Shown: piece after piece, positions 37,376 through 47,025 of the stretch
How positions within the stretch are numbered: the first letter of the stretch is position 1
Layout: each line of letters starts with the position of its first letter
From: Bradyrhizobium mercantei
GTDB taxonomy: Bacteria; Pseudomonadota; Alphaproteobacteria; Rhizobiales; Xanthobacteraceae
Direction: 5' to 3'
DNA: 64,000 nt
NCBI RefSeq assembly: GCF_001982635.1
Contig: NZ_MKFI01000005.1
Coordinates: 186,001-250,000 of the forward strand
Notes under the pieces: model-generated
The model's input: only the letters and a program-made list of their open reading frames with translations
Told to the model about the DNA's origin: nothing
The model's database searches: none
Translations under genes and position numbers: made by a program

Positions 37376-37576
37376 TCAGGCGTTCGGCAAGAAGTACTTC
37401 TTGACGTTGTCGCCGTCGGTCTTGAACAGCACGCGGGTGCCGCGGAGCTGACGGATCTGCTTCTTCGTCCGCTTGATCATGCCGTGGCGCTTGCCGCGCT
37501 GGGCGTGCATGACCTTGCCAGTGGCGGTCACCTTGAAGCGCTTTTTAGCGCCCGACTTGGTCTTCAACTTGGGCAT
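37376..37576 (-). CDS. rpmI: 50S ribosomal protein L35
   Basis: The 66-residue L35 begins MPKLKTKSGAKKRFKVTATGK and has GKRHGMIKRTKKQIRQLRGT, the whole family pattern. A strong AGGAG site is placed before the ATG. It follows infC after a 310-base gap and is 73 bases ahead of rplT. Confidence 0.98.
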   Translation of the reverse strand: MPKLKTKSGAKKRFKVTATGKVMHAQRGKRHGMIKRTKKQIRQLRGTRVLFKTDGDNVKKYFLPNA

Positions 37577-37886
37577 TTAGCTCTCCTGTGGCACAGCACG
37601 AAAATCGCCCCGAGAGGCGTCCGGCCGGCTAAAATGCTCGTTAGAGCGTTGAAAGTGCTGTGGTTTTTTCCGAATTGAAAGAACCTGCACTAGACGTCGC
37701 CACGGCAGCCCTTGATCAGCCGGGCGGCGAAGGCCCGGCTTATGACAGAGGATCGGCGGTTTTGCAACGTTTGAAGCCGGAAATCGCGCCCGGATCCGGG
37801 TGCGGGGGGCCACTGGCCGCAAAAACGGAAACGGCCCGCCGGGTCATCCCGCGGGCCGTTCCATTCAACAAAGCGACAAATTCGAA
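37577..37886. other. infC-rpmI intergenic region
   Basis: These 310 bases contain a long hairpin that is probably the infC terminator (37812-37860) and the leader of rpmI-rplT. In Escherichia coli L20 controls rpmI-rplT by binding leader RNA; whether an equivalent fold exists here cannot be judged by eye. No gene is supported. Confidence 0.5.
37812..37860 (-). terminator. Probable terminator after infC
   Basis: On the minus strand the perfect 10-base arms AACGGCCCGC / GCGGGCCGTT close a hairpin, followed by TCCGTTTTTGCGG. It lies 27 bases after the infC stop. Confidence 0.65.
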
Positions 37887-38426
<540 letters not shown>

Positions 38427-38669
38427 GGGTAACTCTCCAAAGTTGTGAAAGGGAAGGCGGATATTTTGAAGCAAGACGCTGCGGCGGGCAAGCGAACTCG
38501 CTTCCTTATGCGGCAAAACCGTCAATTGCGAGGCATTTTAGCCACGCCCGGCACATATAGCGGGCGCACCCGCTCCGCAAGGCTTAGTGTCAAAGGCTTG
38601 GCGTACCGCGGTTGACCGGTGCCGCGCGACGATTGAAAACCAGATCTCTGACACGCGAGTGACCGAACC

Positions 38670-39503
38670 ATGAGCCAAACCGCCGCAGCCGGACAGGAAC
38701 CCGCCTTCATCGAGGTCGGCGAGGGCAGCGATGCGCGCCGGATCGCGGTGCGCGCCCGCCCCGGCGGCAGTCCCGGCAGCGCAAGTGGTGCGCCCGGCAG
38801 CGCAAGCGGCGCGCCGGGCCTGATCTGGCTCGGTGGCTTCAAATCCGACATGACCGGCACCAAGGCGATCGCGCTCGATGCGTGGGCTGCCGAGCACGAC
38901 CGCGCCTGCGTCAGGTTCGACTATTCCGGCCATGGCGAGTCCAGCGGCGATTTCGTCGACGGCACGATCGGACGCTGGCTCGAGGAGAGCTTTGCGGTGT
39001 TCTCGCAGTTCTGCAGCGGGCCGCAGGTCGTGATCGGCTCCTCGATGGGCGGCTGGATGGCGCTGCTGCTGGCGCGCGAGATCGCCAGACGGGGCAATGC
39101 GAAGGCACAACTCGCCGGCCTGGTGCTGATCGCGCCGGCGCCCGACTTCACCGAGGAACTGATGTGGAAGTCGTTCTCGCCGGAGATCCGCGCCGAGATC
39201 GAGACCAAGGGCATGTGGCTGCGTCCGTCCGAATATGGCGACGGCTCGCCCTATCCGATCACCCGCAACCTGATCGAGGAAGGCCGCAATCACCTGCTGC
39301 TCGGAAGCAAGATCGACGTCGGCTGTCCGGTGCGCATCCTGCAGGGTGCGCAGGATCCCGACGTGCCGTGGAAGCACGCCTTCGCGCTGGTGCACCGGCT
39401 GCCGGCCGAGGACGTGGTGCTGACCATGATCCAGGACGGCGACCACCGCTTGTCGCGGCCGCAGGACATCGCGCGGATCATCGCCGCGGTGGCGGAGATA
39501 TAA
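38670..39503 (+). CDS. Alpha/beta-fold hydrolase
   Basis: This 277-residue cytosolic alpha/beta hydrolase has the oxyanion region GLIWLGGFKSDMTGTKA, FDYSGHGESSGDF, the nucleophile elbow IGSSMGGWMALLLAR, and the catalytic acid and base in GAQDPDVPWKHA and GDHRLSRPQD. The pattern is close to the palmitoyl-protein thioesterase ABHD10-like family, but no substrate can be given. The N-terminal part (residues 30-50) has two copies of GSASGAP from a 21-base tandem repeat. It is transcribed divergently from infC with a 243-base gap. Confidence 0.85.
   Translation: MSQTAAAGQEPAFIEVGEGSDARRIAVRARPGGSPGSASGAPGSASGAPGLIWLGGFKSDMTGTKAIALDAWAAEHDRACVRFDYSGHGESSGDFVDGTIGRWLEESFAVFSQFCSGPQVVIGSSMGGWMALLLAREIARRGNAKAQLAGLVLIAPAPDFTEELMWKSFSPEIRAEIETKGMWLRPSEYGDGSPYPITRNLIEEGRNHLLLGSKIDVGCPVRILQGAQDPDVPWKHAFALVHRLPAEDVVLTMIQDGDHRLSRPQDIARIIAAVAEI
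38772..38813 (+). repeat. 21-base tandem duplication inside the hydrolase gene
   Basis: Two adjacent units begin CCCGGCAGCGCAAG and differ at three positions; both encode PGSASGA. A third partial unit starts CCGGGCC. Confidence 0.8.
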
Positions 39504-39510
39504 GCACGCC

Positions 39511-39610
39511 GCCGCCCTTCGAGACGGCCGCTTCGCGGCCTCCTCAGGGTGACGGCTACGGATAAAGACGTCATCCTGAGATGCGAGCGCTAGCGAGCCT
39601 CGAAGGATGG
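39511..39610. repeat. Intergenic repeat, family E
   Basis: CCTTCGAGACGGCCGCTTCG followed by CCTCAGGGTGACGG and then GCATCCTGAG-like sequence to GAGCCTCGAAGGATGGG. Related to 32486-32614. Confidence 0.6.
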
Positions 39611-39637
39611 GCCGCGCGCGCGAAGGAGAGACGCCGA

Positions 39638-40108
39638 ATGGACACGACAACAATGCTGCGCGCGTTCTGCGACGCGGTCGAGCAGCGCAAAGGCAAGGCT
39701 TTTGCAAGCCTTTTCACCGAGGACGGCGTCTATCATGACGTGTTCTACGGCGCCTTCGAGGGCCACGCGAAGATCGCCGAGATGATCGACGACTGGTTCT
39801 ACCGGACCGCGACCGATTTCCGTTGGGTGATGCACGATCCCGTCAGCGACGGCACGACGCTCTACGCGCGCTACACGTTCAGCTACCGCTCGACCTTACC
39901 CGAAGCCAAGGGGGCGCGTGCGATGTTCGAGGGTGTCGCGATCATGCGGCTGCGCGACGGCAGGATCACGGAGTACCACGAGGTCGCCAACACCGCGCCG
40001 GCCTTCGTCGATTTGAATTTCGCGCCGGAACGGATCGCGAAGATCGTCGGCAAGCAGGGCGCCGCGCTACGGGCGCGGCCGGAGATGAAGCGGCATTTGG
40101 CCGACTAA
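39638..40108 (+). CDS. SnoaL-like (NTF2 fold) protein
   Basis: The 156-residue protein from the ATG at 39638 has the SnoaL/NTF2 pattern: LRAFCDAVEQRKGKAFASLFTEDGVYHDVFYGAFEGHAKIAEMIDDWFY, then MFEGVAIMRLRDGRITEYHEVAN. Such proteins are small isomerases, hydrolases or ligand binders; function is unassigned. The ATG follows a good AAGGAGAG site, whereas an ATG 19 codons upstream is inside a repeat. Confidence 0.85.
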   Translation: MDTTTMLRAFCDAVEQRKGKAFASLFTEDGVYHDVFYGAFEGHAKIAEMIDDWFYRTATDFRWVMHDPVSDGTTLYARYTFSYRSTLPEAKGARAMFEGVAIMRLRDGRITEYHEVANTAPAFVDLNFAPERIAKIVGKQGAALRARPEMKRHLAD

Positions 40109-40113
40109 TTCTC

Positions 40114-40200
40114 CGTCATTGCGAGGAGCGTCGCGACGAAAGCAATCCATAGGTCCACATTCGCGGAAGCATGGATTGCTTCGCTTCGCTCGCAATGACG
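40114..40200. repeat. Dispersed palindromic repeat, family C
   Basis: An 87-base copy with ends CGTCATTGCGAGGAGCG and GCTCGCAATGACG and inner AGCAATCCAT/ATGGATTGCT. It sits between the convergent SnoaL-like and thioesterase genes. Confidence 0.85.
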
Positions 40201-40211
40201 ACTGAGACCGG

Positions 40212-41009
40212 TTACGGCGGCGGGGGGTTGGTCATCGGCTTGCGCTGGGCGAGCGCCGCCACGGTCGACGTGCCGATCGGGCCCTGCTCGTCATAGAGCC
40301 AGCATTCGCCGATTGCGATGCCGTCTGTGGCGTGATGGTTGACGACCTCGAAGCCGATCCAGTTGGTCACCGGCAAACGGTGCAGATAGATCGTGACGTC
40401 GCTGTTGATGTAGCCGAGGCCCTGATCGCCGGCATTGGCAAAGGGGCTCGCGAAATCCGCGCCGGTCGCGACATGGACGAACGGTGTCATCTTCACGCCC
40501 TCGACGAGCTCGCGCACCTCGCTCATCCAGAGCCGGCGCTCGCCGAGCGACCCCATGTGACCGACAATCGGCCGCGTCTCCCATTTGCCGTTCATGCCGA
40601 GCCTTGGATCGGTCGGCTTCGGAATGTCTGCCGGCGCCGGCACCTGCCAGTTCGGCGGCGACCACACATTGCCGGGCGCATTTTCCGTCCTGCGCAACAG
40701 CTGGCACGAAGCGCGCGCCATGCTGGTGCCGCCGGAGACAAACTCGGCCTCGATCATCTTGATGCGCATGCCGTCGCGGACCAGCTTCGTCGTCACCTCG
40801 ATCGGCGTCGTGATGTTGGGCAGCCGGAACATGTCGACCGTCAGCCGCGCCGGGACGAAATCGTCGGAGCCGTGGCGTTCCTCGATGACGAAGGCGAGCA
40901 GGCCGATCACGACGCGGCCGTGCAGTGATTCCGGACTCCACGGTCCGTTGGCAACTGCCGTCGGCATGAAGCCGTCGCCGTGCCTGGTGAAGAAGGGCTG
41001 GTTTGTCAT
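40212..41009 (-). CDS. TesB-like acyl-CoA thioesterase (double hot-dog)
   Basis: The 265-residue protein has two hot-dog halves. The N-terminal one (HGRVVIGLLAFVIEERHGSDDFVPARLTVDMFRLPN) and the C-terminal one (YINSDVTIYLHRLPVTNWIGFEVVNHHATDGIAIGECWLYDEQGPIG) match the 4HBT_3/TesB-like family. The substrate is probably an acyl-CoA but cannot be named. It is transcribed toward the repeat at 40114 and its upstream neighbour is queG on the same strand. Confidence 0.8.
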   Translation of the reverse strand: MTNQPFFTRHGDGFMPTAVANGPWSPESLHGRVVIGLLAFVIEERHGSDDFVPARLTVDMFRLPNITTPIEVTTKLVRDGMRIKMIEAEFVSGGTSMARASCQLLRRTENAPGNVWSPPNWQVPAPADIPKPTDPRLGMNGKWETRPIVGHMGSLGERRLWMSEVRELVEGVKMTPFVHVATGADFASPFANAGDQGLGYINSDVTIYLHRLPVTNWIGFEVVNHHATDGIAIGECWLYDEQGPIGTSTVAALAQRKPMTNPPPP

Positions 41010-41043
41010 GGTCGTTGACCATGACGGGAACGGCGCGATGAAA

Positions 41044-42231
41044 TCAAGAGGCCGCCGCGCGCCACTCCTGCTGCACGCCGATGTCGGGCTCGCCGCCGGC
41101 CCGTGAGGCCAGCGCCGCGAATTCGTCGCGCGCCATCAGTTGCGACAGCGCCCACACCGCGGCGCCGCGCACCAGCGGGCTTGCATCGTCGAGCAGGCGC
41201 CGTGCTTCGCCGGCGAGGTTCGCATCGCCGGAATTGCCGATCGCGATCAGCACATTGCGGATGAAGCGGTCGCGGCCGATGCGCTTGACCGGCGACTTCG
41301 TGAACAGCGCGCGAAACGCCGCGTCGTCGAGCCGCGCGAGATCGGCGAGCGCAGGCGCGCGCAATGCATCGCGCGCGGCGAGCTTCTGCTCGCGTCCGGC
41401 TTCGGCGAACTTGTTCCACGGGCACACCGCGAGGCAATCGTCGCAGCCATAGATGCGGTTGCCGATGGCCTTGCGGAATTCGTGCGGGATCGGGCCCTTG
41501 TTCTCGATCGTCAGATACGAGATGCAGCGCCGCGCATCGAGCTTGTAGGCGGACGGAAACGCCGCGGTCGGACAGATGTCCTGGCAGGCGCGGCAGCTGC
41601 CGCAATGATCCGTGTCGCTTTCGTCGCGCGGCAGCTCGGTCGCCGAATAGATCGCGCCGAGAAACAGCCACGAGCCGAATTCGCGCGAGACGAGATTGGT
41701 GTGCTTGCCCTGCCAGCCGACGCCGGCGGCCTGCGCGAGCGGCTTCTCCATCACGGCCGCGGTGTCGACAAACACCTTCACCTCGTCGCCGGTGATCGCG
41801 GCGAGCCAGCGCGCCAGGATCTTCAGCCGCTTCTTGATCACGTCGTGATAGTCGTCGCCCTGCGCATAGACCGAGATCGCGCCATGCGACCGGCGCGCGA
41901 GGATATCGAGTGGATTGTCGTCGGGCCCGTAGTTGACGCCGAGCATGATGATCGAGCGCACACCGCCCCACAGCACCCGCGGGTCGGCGCGCCGTTCCGG
42001 ATTGGCCGCAAGCCAGTCCATGTCGCCATGGCCACCCGCGCCGAGGAATTCGAGGAAATATTTCCCGGCCTCACTGGTCGCATCGGGACCGGTGAATCCG
42101 ATGGCATCGAAGCCGAGCGCGCGTGCCTCGCGCGTGAGTGCCGTCTTGAGATCGGAGGGAGAGAGCCTGACCGCCGGGTTCAGAAGTCGAGGTCCACATA
42201 GGTGCGCGATGCCGGCACCCCCGCCAGCCAC
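41044..42231 (-). CDS. queG: Epoxyqueuosine reductase QueG
   Basis: QueG reduces epoxyqueuosine to queuosine in tRNA, using cobalamin and iron-sulfur clusters. The core has ALGFDAIGF, the Asp general acid region, two 4Fe-4S motifs CGSCRACQDICP and CDDCLAVCPWNKF, and C-terminal HEAT-like repeats with SPLVRGAAVWALSQL. The start is uncertain: the family N-terminus (LSPSDLKTAL) lies after a CTG at 42183, and the nearest standard start is the GTG at 42231. The GST gene overlaps it upstream. Confidence 0.94.
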   Translation of the reverse strand: MAGGGAGIAHLCGPRLLNPAVRLSPSDLKTALTREARALGFDAIGFTGPDATSEAGKYFLEFLGAGGHGDMDWLAANPERRADPRVLWGGVRSIIMLGVNYGPDDNPLDILARRSHGAISVYAQGDDYHDVIKKRLKILARWLAAITGDEVKVFVDTAAVMEKPLAQAAGVGWQGKHTNLVSREFGSWLFLGAIYSATELPRDESDTDHCGSCRACQDICPTAAFPSAYKLDARRCISYLTIENKGPIPHEFRKAIGNRIYGCDDCLAVCPWNKFAEAGREQKLAARDALRAPALADLARLDDAAFRALFTKSPVKRIGRDRFIRNVLIAIGNSGDANLAGEARRLLDDASPLVRGAAVWALSQLMARDEFAALASRAGGEPDIGVQQEWRAAAS

Positions 42232-42872
42232 TCGCTGAGCAGCGGGCGGAACGACGGGCGGGATTTCACCCGCGCGTACCACGACTTTGCCGCGTCGTCC
42301 TCGCTCCATGGCACGTCGCCCAGATAGTCGATCGCCGAGAGATGCGCCGCGGCGGCGAGATCCGCGTAGGTGAGGCGGTCGCCGGCGAGATAGTTCCGCG
42401 TCTTCGCCAGCCAGCCGATATAGCTCAGATGATAGCGCACATTGACCTTGGCGGCGCGCATGATGTCGGGCGCCGGCGGGCCGCCGCCATTGTCCTCGCT
42501 CATGAAGCGCTTGTAGATCCGCTCGGTCACCAGCGGGTTGGAGGCTTCCTCGAAGAACTTTTCGTTGAACCACGCCATCAGCCGGCGCACCTCGACGCGC
42601 TCGGCCGAAGACGTCGGCAACAGCCGCCGCTCGCCGGCATCGAGGCCGTGGGTCTCGTCGACATATTCGGCGATGATGGGCGCACCCGGAATCGGCGGAA
42701 AGCCCTCGGCGATCAGCACCGGCGTGGTTGCCGCCGGATTGAGCGCGAGGTAGGCCTCGCGCCGCTCCCAGACCCGTTCCTCCACCAGGCGCAGATCGAG
42801 GCCATACTCGCCGAGCACGAGGCGGATGAATCGCGAATGCGGACAGAACGGGTGGTGATACAGCGTGTACAT
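42180..42872 (-). CDS. Glutathione S-transferase family protein
   Basis: The 230-residue protein starts MYTLYHHPFCPHSRFIRLVLGEYGLDL with the thioredoxin-fold CPHS motif, LVEERVWERREAYLALNPAATTPVL, and a C-terminal helical domain with GDRLTYADLAAAAHLSAIDYLGDVPW. These are the family features for glutathione binding and dimerisation. The subtype (beta/zeta-like) is uncertain. Its stop lies near or inside the queG start, so the two genes are translationally coupled. Confidence 0.9.
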   Translation of the reverse strand: MYTLYHHPFCPHSRFIRLVLGEYGLDLRLVEERVWERREAYLALNPAATTPVLIAEGFPPIPGAPIIAEYVDETHGLDAGERRLLPTSSAERVEVRRLMAWFNEKFFEEASNPLVTERIYKRFMSEDNGGGPPAPDIMRAAKVNVRYHLSYIGWLAKTRNYLAGDRLTYADLAAAAHLSAIDYLGDVPWSEDDAAKSWYARVKSRPSFRPLLSEWLAGVPASRTYVDLDF

Positions 42873-43136
42873 GAAGCCCTTGGTAGTTTCGCGGCGCTTA
42901 AGAAACCATCAACCTGTGTGACCTGAACCCACAATTTGGCCAGATCTGCACCGGTCGTCTCTATGTCGCGTCAGCACGCAAACCGGTAGCCACCCCCGCA
43001 GATGGTGCGGGTCACAAAAACGCTATAGCTCAGCAAATCGGCCGGGTAACCCATTGTTTGACGATTTTTTGCGATTGCGGCCAATGTGCGAATAAGCGAG
43101 AAGAATCCGGTTTTTCCACACAGGACAGGCCAGATC

Positions 43137-43943
43137 ATGATGACGGATATGCTGCGGGCGGTGATTCTCGGCATCGTCGAGGGTGTCACAGAGTTCCTGC
43201 CGGTCTCTTCGACGGGCCACCTGCTGCTCGCGGAACGCTTCTTCAATCTCGGCGAAGGCAATTTCTGGAAGAGCTTCGCGATCCTGATTCAGCTCGGTGC
43301 GATCCTCGCGATCCTCGTGCTCTACTTCACCAAATTGTGGCGCGTCGCGCTCGGCATGTTCTCCAATCCCGACGACCGCCGCTTCGTGATCGGCGTGCTG
43401 GTGGCGTTCCTGCCCGCCGTCGTGATCGGCCTGATCGCCGGCAAGTACATCAAGGAATTCCTGTTCAATCCGTGGGTGGTCTGCTTCACGCTGATCGTCG
43501 GCGGCGCCGTCCTGCTCTGGGTCGATCAGCTCGATCTCAAGGTCTACGAGGACGATGCGACGCGCTTTCCGCTGTTGATGTATTTCTGGATCGGCGTCGC
43601 GCAGTGCCTGGCGATGATCCCAGGCGTGTCGCGCTCCGGCGCCAGTATCGTGGCTGCGATGCTGCTCGGCGCCGACAAGCGCTCGGCGGCGGAATTCTCG
43701 TTCTTCCTCGCGATCCCGACCATGGTCGGCGCGTTCGTCTATGATTTTTACAAGAACCGCGCCGACTTCACGTCAGACAATCTCAGCGTGATCGCGGTCG
43801 GTTTCGTGGTGTCGTTCATCACGGCGATGATCGTGGTGCGGGCATTCCTCAACTTCGTCACCCGCCGCGGCTTCACCTTCTTTGCCTGGTGGCGCGTGAT
43901 CGTCGGCACGCTCGGCCTGATCGCGCTGGCGATGGGCCGGTAA
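43137..43943 (+). CDS. uppP: Undecaprenyl-diphosphatase UppP
   Basis: UppP (BacA) dephosphorylates undecaprenyl diphosphate to recycle the lipid carrier for peptidoglycan and polysaccharide synthesis, at the periplasmic face. The 268-residue integral membrane protein has the catalytic EGVTEFLPVSSTGHLLL near residue 19 and PGVSRSGASIVAAMLLG near residue 160. About eight hydrophobic segments are present. I chose the ATG at 43137; ATG codons at 43140 and 43149 are also possible. It is transcribed alone and can confer bacitracin tolerance when overproduced. Confidence 0.95.
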   Translation: MMTDMLRAVILGIVEGVTEFLPVSSTGHLLLAERFFNLGEGNFWKSFAILIQLGAILAILVLYFTKLWRVALGMFSNPDDRRFVIGVLVAFLPAVVIGLIAGKYIKEFLFNPWVVCFTLIVGGAVLLWVDQLDLKVYEDDATRFPLLMYFWIGVAQCLAMIPGVSRSGASIVAAMLLGADKRSAAEFSFFLAIPTMVGAFVYDFYKNRADFTSDNLSVIAVGFVVSFITAMIVVRAFLNFVTRRGFTFFAWWRVIVGTLGLIALAMGR

Positions 43944-43956
43944 GGCATTCTCCGCT

Positions 43957-44097
43957 GTCGTCCCCGCCTAGTGCGCAATTGCGCACGGGAGCAGGGACCC
44001 ATAACCACGGCTTTCTCAGGGGCGCAGGGCTGTGGCCCCAGCGTCCTGCATCTCGGGCATTTGTGGTTATGGGTTCTGGCTTTCGCCAGGACGACAG
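43957..44097. repeat. Dispersed intergenic repeat, family D
   Basis: TGTCGTCCCCGCC...GACGACAGG with inner CCCATAACCACGG paired to TTGTGGTTATGGG; also a GTGCGCAATTGCGCAC palindrome. It lies between the convergent uppP and 44111 genes and is related to 750-868 and 8931-9096. Confidence 0.7.
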
Positions 44098-44110
44098 GGG
44101 AAAGGGCGGC

Positions 44111-45079
44111 CTACGCGCTCTTCTTCTGGAACTGGCCCGTCGCGCGGAAGCGCCAGAGATATTGCGGGGCGACGGCTTCCATCGAGTCCGGCGTGATGCC
44201 GAGGCCCGCAAAGGTCAGGCCGGCGGCCTTGGCGGCGTCGGACACCACATTGTCCACGCGCAGCATCGCGACCTGGTCCGGGGTCAGGGTGAACGGCCCG
44301 GGCGCAAATTGCAGGAAGTACGACTGCAGCTTGGCGAGACCGAACGGCAGCGGCGCCAGCATGCGGTCGCGCTGGGTGATCTGGAGGATGATCTCCATCA
44401 CCTCGCGCATGGTCAGCACTTCCGGCCCGCCGAGCTCGTAGGTCGCGCCCGCCTTCGCTTTGCCGTCGACGGCATCGGCCACCGCGTCCGCGACGTCGGC
44501 GACATAGGCCGGCTGCACCGTGTTGACGCCACCGCCGACCAGCGGCAGCACCGGCGAGATCCGCGCCAGCGCCGCGAAGCGGTTGGTGAACTGATCCTCG
44601 GGCCCGAACAGCAGCGACGGCCGCATGATGGTGGCCGACGGCAGGGCCGCCTGCACCGCCTTCTCGCCCTCCGCCTTGGCGCGGAAATAACCCGACGGCG
44701 AATCCGCATCGGCCCCGATCGCCGAGACATGGACCATCCGGGCGCCGTTTGCAGCCGCGGCCTTGGCGATGGTCTCGGCGCCCTTCACCTGCACGGCGTC
44801 AAAGCTCTGCCCGCCGCCCTCGGCCAGGATGCCGACCAGGTTGATGGCGATATGCGAATCACGCATCGCCGCCTCGACCGAGGCCGGGTAGCGCACATTG
44901 GCCTGGACGGCGTGAATCTGCCCGACCCGGCCGAGTGGCTGCAGATGGCCGGCCAGTTCGGGCCGCCGCACCGCGACTCGCACGCGGTAATCGCGCTTGC
45001 AGAGCGCCCGGACCACGTTCCGTCCCAGAAAACCCGATCCGCCGAAGACCGTGACGAGCGTTTCCAGGTTCGATGCCAT
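44111..45079 (-). CDS. NAD(P)-binding protein, complex I NDUFA9-like
   Basis: The 322-residue protein has the Rossmann motif VTVFGGSGFLGRNVVRALCKRDYRVRVAVRRPE near residue 8, then NLVGIL, VHVSAIGADADSPSGYFRAKAEGEKAV and RPSLLFGPEDQFTNRF. This is the atypical SDR group containing NDUFA9, an accessory subunit of mitochondrial complex I. The bacterial function is unknown. The ATG at 45079 has an AGGA site at better spacing than the ATG at 45088. It diverges from tRNA-Leu. Confidence 0.88.
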   Translation of the reverse strand: MASNLETLVTVFGGSGFLGRNVVRALCKRDYRVRVAVRRPELAGHLQPLGRVGQIHAVQANVRYPASVEAAMRDSHIAINLVGILAEGGGQSFDAVQVKGAETIAKAAAANGARMVHVSAIGADADSPSGYFRAKAEGEKAVQAALPSATIMRPSLLFGPEDQFTNRFAALARISPVLPLVGGGVNTVQPAYVADVADAVADAVDGKAKAGATYELGGPEVLTMREVMEIILQITQRDRMLAPLPFGLAKLQSYFLQFAPGPFTLTPDQVAMLRVDNVVSDAAKAAGLTFAGLGITPDSMEAVAPQYLWRFRATGQFQKKSA

Positions 45080-45227
45080 GAGGTCCATTCCTGCCGGATT
45101 CGAGAGCGATTGAGCGCATTTACCGCTTCTCGCGATACGCCATCAGCCCAATCCTGTACAGGCTATTTGATTTTTCGATCGCGAATTTGACAAGCGCGTA
45201 ACCGATCCTTACTAAGCCGCTCCACAT

Positions 45228-45314
<87 letters not shown>

Positions 45315-45374
45315 CCTCATCTAAAACGCTAATGCGTTCAAGAAGATGAGCTGACGCAGCGGTTTCTGCCTCTC

Positions 45375-45399
45375 GTACAGGTACACACGAGAGGTACAC
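45375..45399. promoter_or_regulatory. Putative integrase arm-type sites, left end
   Basis: GTACAG at 45375-45380 is followed by GTACAC at 45381-45386, a 7-base spacer and GTACAC at 45394-45399. The last copy abuts the integrase ATG and overlaps its ribosome-binding site, so binding here could limit integrase expression. Confidence 0.55.
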
Positions 45400-47025
45400 A
45401 TGGCCTTCATAATGGCTCATCCGACCAAGCATCCCTTGACCGGGATGTTCTACTACCGTGGCCGCGTTCCGGCCGACCTAGTCAAGCAGCTCAAGGGCAG
45501 AAGCATCTCGGTCGACGTGGGCGAGACGCCTTCGCTCGTCAGGCTGGGCAGCCACTGCAAGGTCTCTCTTCAGACCAAGGACGTCCAAACCGCCAAGACC
45601 CGAAATGCCCAAGTGGAGACCCAGCTCGGGACACTTTGGGAGGCGGAGCGGCGAGGGGCTACGCATCTCACCTTCGAGCAGGTGTGCGCGCTCGCCGGGG
45701 AGATGCGACGTGAGACCTTGGCGGCCAACGAGGCCGAACCCGGCTCTCCCGCCGATTGGGACTTCCTTCAGGGTCAGCTCTCGGACGCTTTGTCGTGGTT
45801 TGAGCGGGACGAGGATGGCACGCCACTGAACCCCAAGCAGGGAGAGTGGGAGGTATCCCGTCTCATCCAAGTCGACGGCTTCCTGCAGGCGAGGGGCCTC
45901 GGCCTTACCCCGCAAAGCTACCGCCAGTTCGTCGAGCAGGCCGGCGGCGCGCTCTGGCGGGCATACGATACTCTCTCGAGGCGGGCACTGGGGGACTACT
46001 CTCCGGACGAGCACGCGGCTCGTTATCCAATCTGGCGCGACTCGGACGGCAGGAGCACGGAGGCTGCGGCTGTGCCGCTTCTCGACCTGTTCGGCAGATG
46101 GGCGGCGGAGGCCAAGCCCGTAGCTGCGACGGTGGATGGTTGGCGTCCCTACCTGCAGGGCTTCATTGGGTTGACCGGCCACGATGACGCTATGCGCTTT
46201 ACCAGCCATGATGTTGCCCGGTGGAAGGACGCCCTCGTTCAACGCGGAGATAGCGCCAAGACGATCAATGGCAGCAAGCTTGCGGCACTCAAGACGGTCC
46301 TCCAGTGGGGTGTAGACAACCATCGCTTGACCGAGAATGTCGCCAGTCGTGTTCGGGTTCGCCAGAAGGTGCGCGCTGGCGAGCGCATGCGAGGCTTCAG
46401 TCTTGATGAAGCTGCAGCGATCTTTCGAGCGGCGGAGAAGCAGACCAGCAAGGTCTATCGTTGGGTTCCGGCCCTGTGCGCTCTCTCCGGTGCTCGCGTT
46501 GCCGAGGTTTGCCAGCTAAGGGCGGAGGACGTTCGCAGGGAGCTGGGGTTCTGGGTGATGCAGTTCGCGCCGGAAGCTGGCTCGCTAAAGACGGTAAGCT
46601 CAGAGCGGCTCGTTCCTCTGCATCCTTATCTGCTCGAGCACGGCTTTCTGAAATTCGTTGAGAGTGTAGGAAGTGGCCCCCTGTTCTATGACGAGAAGCG
46701 ACGGAACCCCGGCGCAAAGAAGCCGCCGGCCAAGATCGTAGCCAAGAACGTCGCAGCATGGGTCCATAAGCGGGACCTCGGGGTCGGTCGCGCCCAGCGA
46801 AAGGACCCGAACCACGCATGGCGGCACTATTTTATCACCGTGCTTCGCGATCTCGAGATCAATGACAGTGTGATCGAAAGGCTCACCGGACACGGCGCAT
46901 CGAACGTCAACAAGGGTTACGGGGAGGCGATGCTCCGAACCCTTTCTCGCGCCATTGATTCAGTTCCGATACCCGCAGGCCAAGCTCAATCGCCGATGAC
47001 TGCGGCGGAAGGAGCGGGACGATGA
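45400..47025 (+). CDS. Tyrosine-type site-specific integrase
   Basis: The 541-residue protein is a tyrosine recombinase. The N-terminal part (residues 1-120, including HPLTGMFYYRGRVPADL) resembles the arm-binding region of phage-type integrases. The catalytic domain shows ALSGARVAEVCQLRAEDV (first Arg), the HxxR motif in NHAWRHYFITVLRD, and GHGASNVNKGYGEA with the nucleophile Tyr. Located 86 bases from the tRNA 3' end and transcribed away from it, it is the enzyme expected to have made this insertion. The next gene overlaps its stop by four bases. Confidence 0.93.
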   Translation: MAFIMAHPTKHPLTGMFYYRGRVPADLVKQLKGRSISVDVGETPSLVRLGSHCKVSLQTKDVQTAKTRNAQVETQLGTLWEAERRGATHLTFEQVCALAGEMRRETLAANEAEPGSPADWDFLQGQLSDALSWFERDEDGTPLNPKQGEWEVSRLIQVDGFLQARGLGLTPQSYRQFVEQAGGALWRAYDTLSRRALGDYSPDEHAARYPIWRDSDGRSTEAAAVPLLDLFGRWAAEAKPVAATVDGWRPYLQGFIGLTGHDDAMRFTSHDVARWKDALVQRGDSAKTINGSKLAALKTVLQWGVDNHRLTENVASRVRVRQKVRAGERMRGFSLDEAAAIFRAAEKQTSKVYRWVPALCALSGARVAEVCQLRAEDVRRELGFWVMQFAPEAGSLKTVSSERLVPLHPYLLEHGFLKFVESVGSGPLFYDEKRRNPGAKKPPAKIVAKNVAAWVHKRDLGVGRAQRKDPNHAWRHYFITVLRDLEINDSVIERLTGHGASNVNKGYGEAMLRTLSRAIDSVPIPAGQAQSPMTAAEGAGR

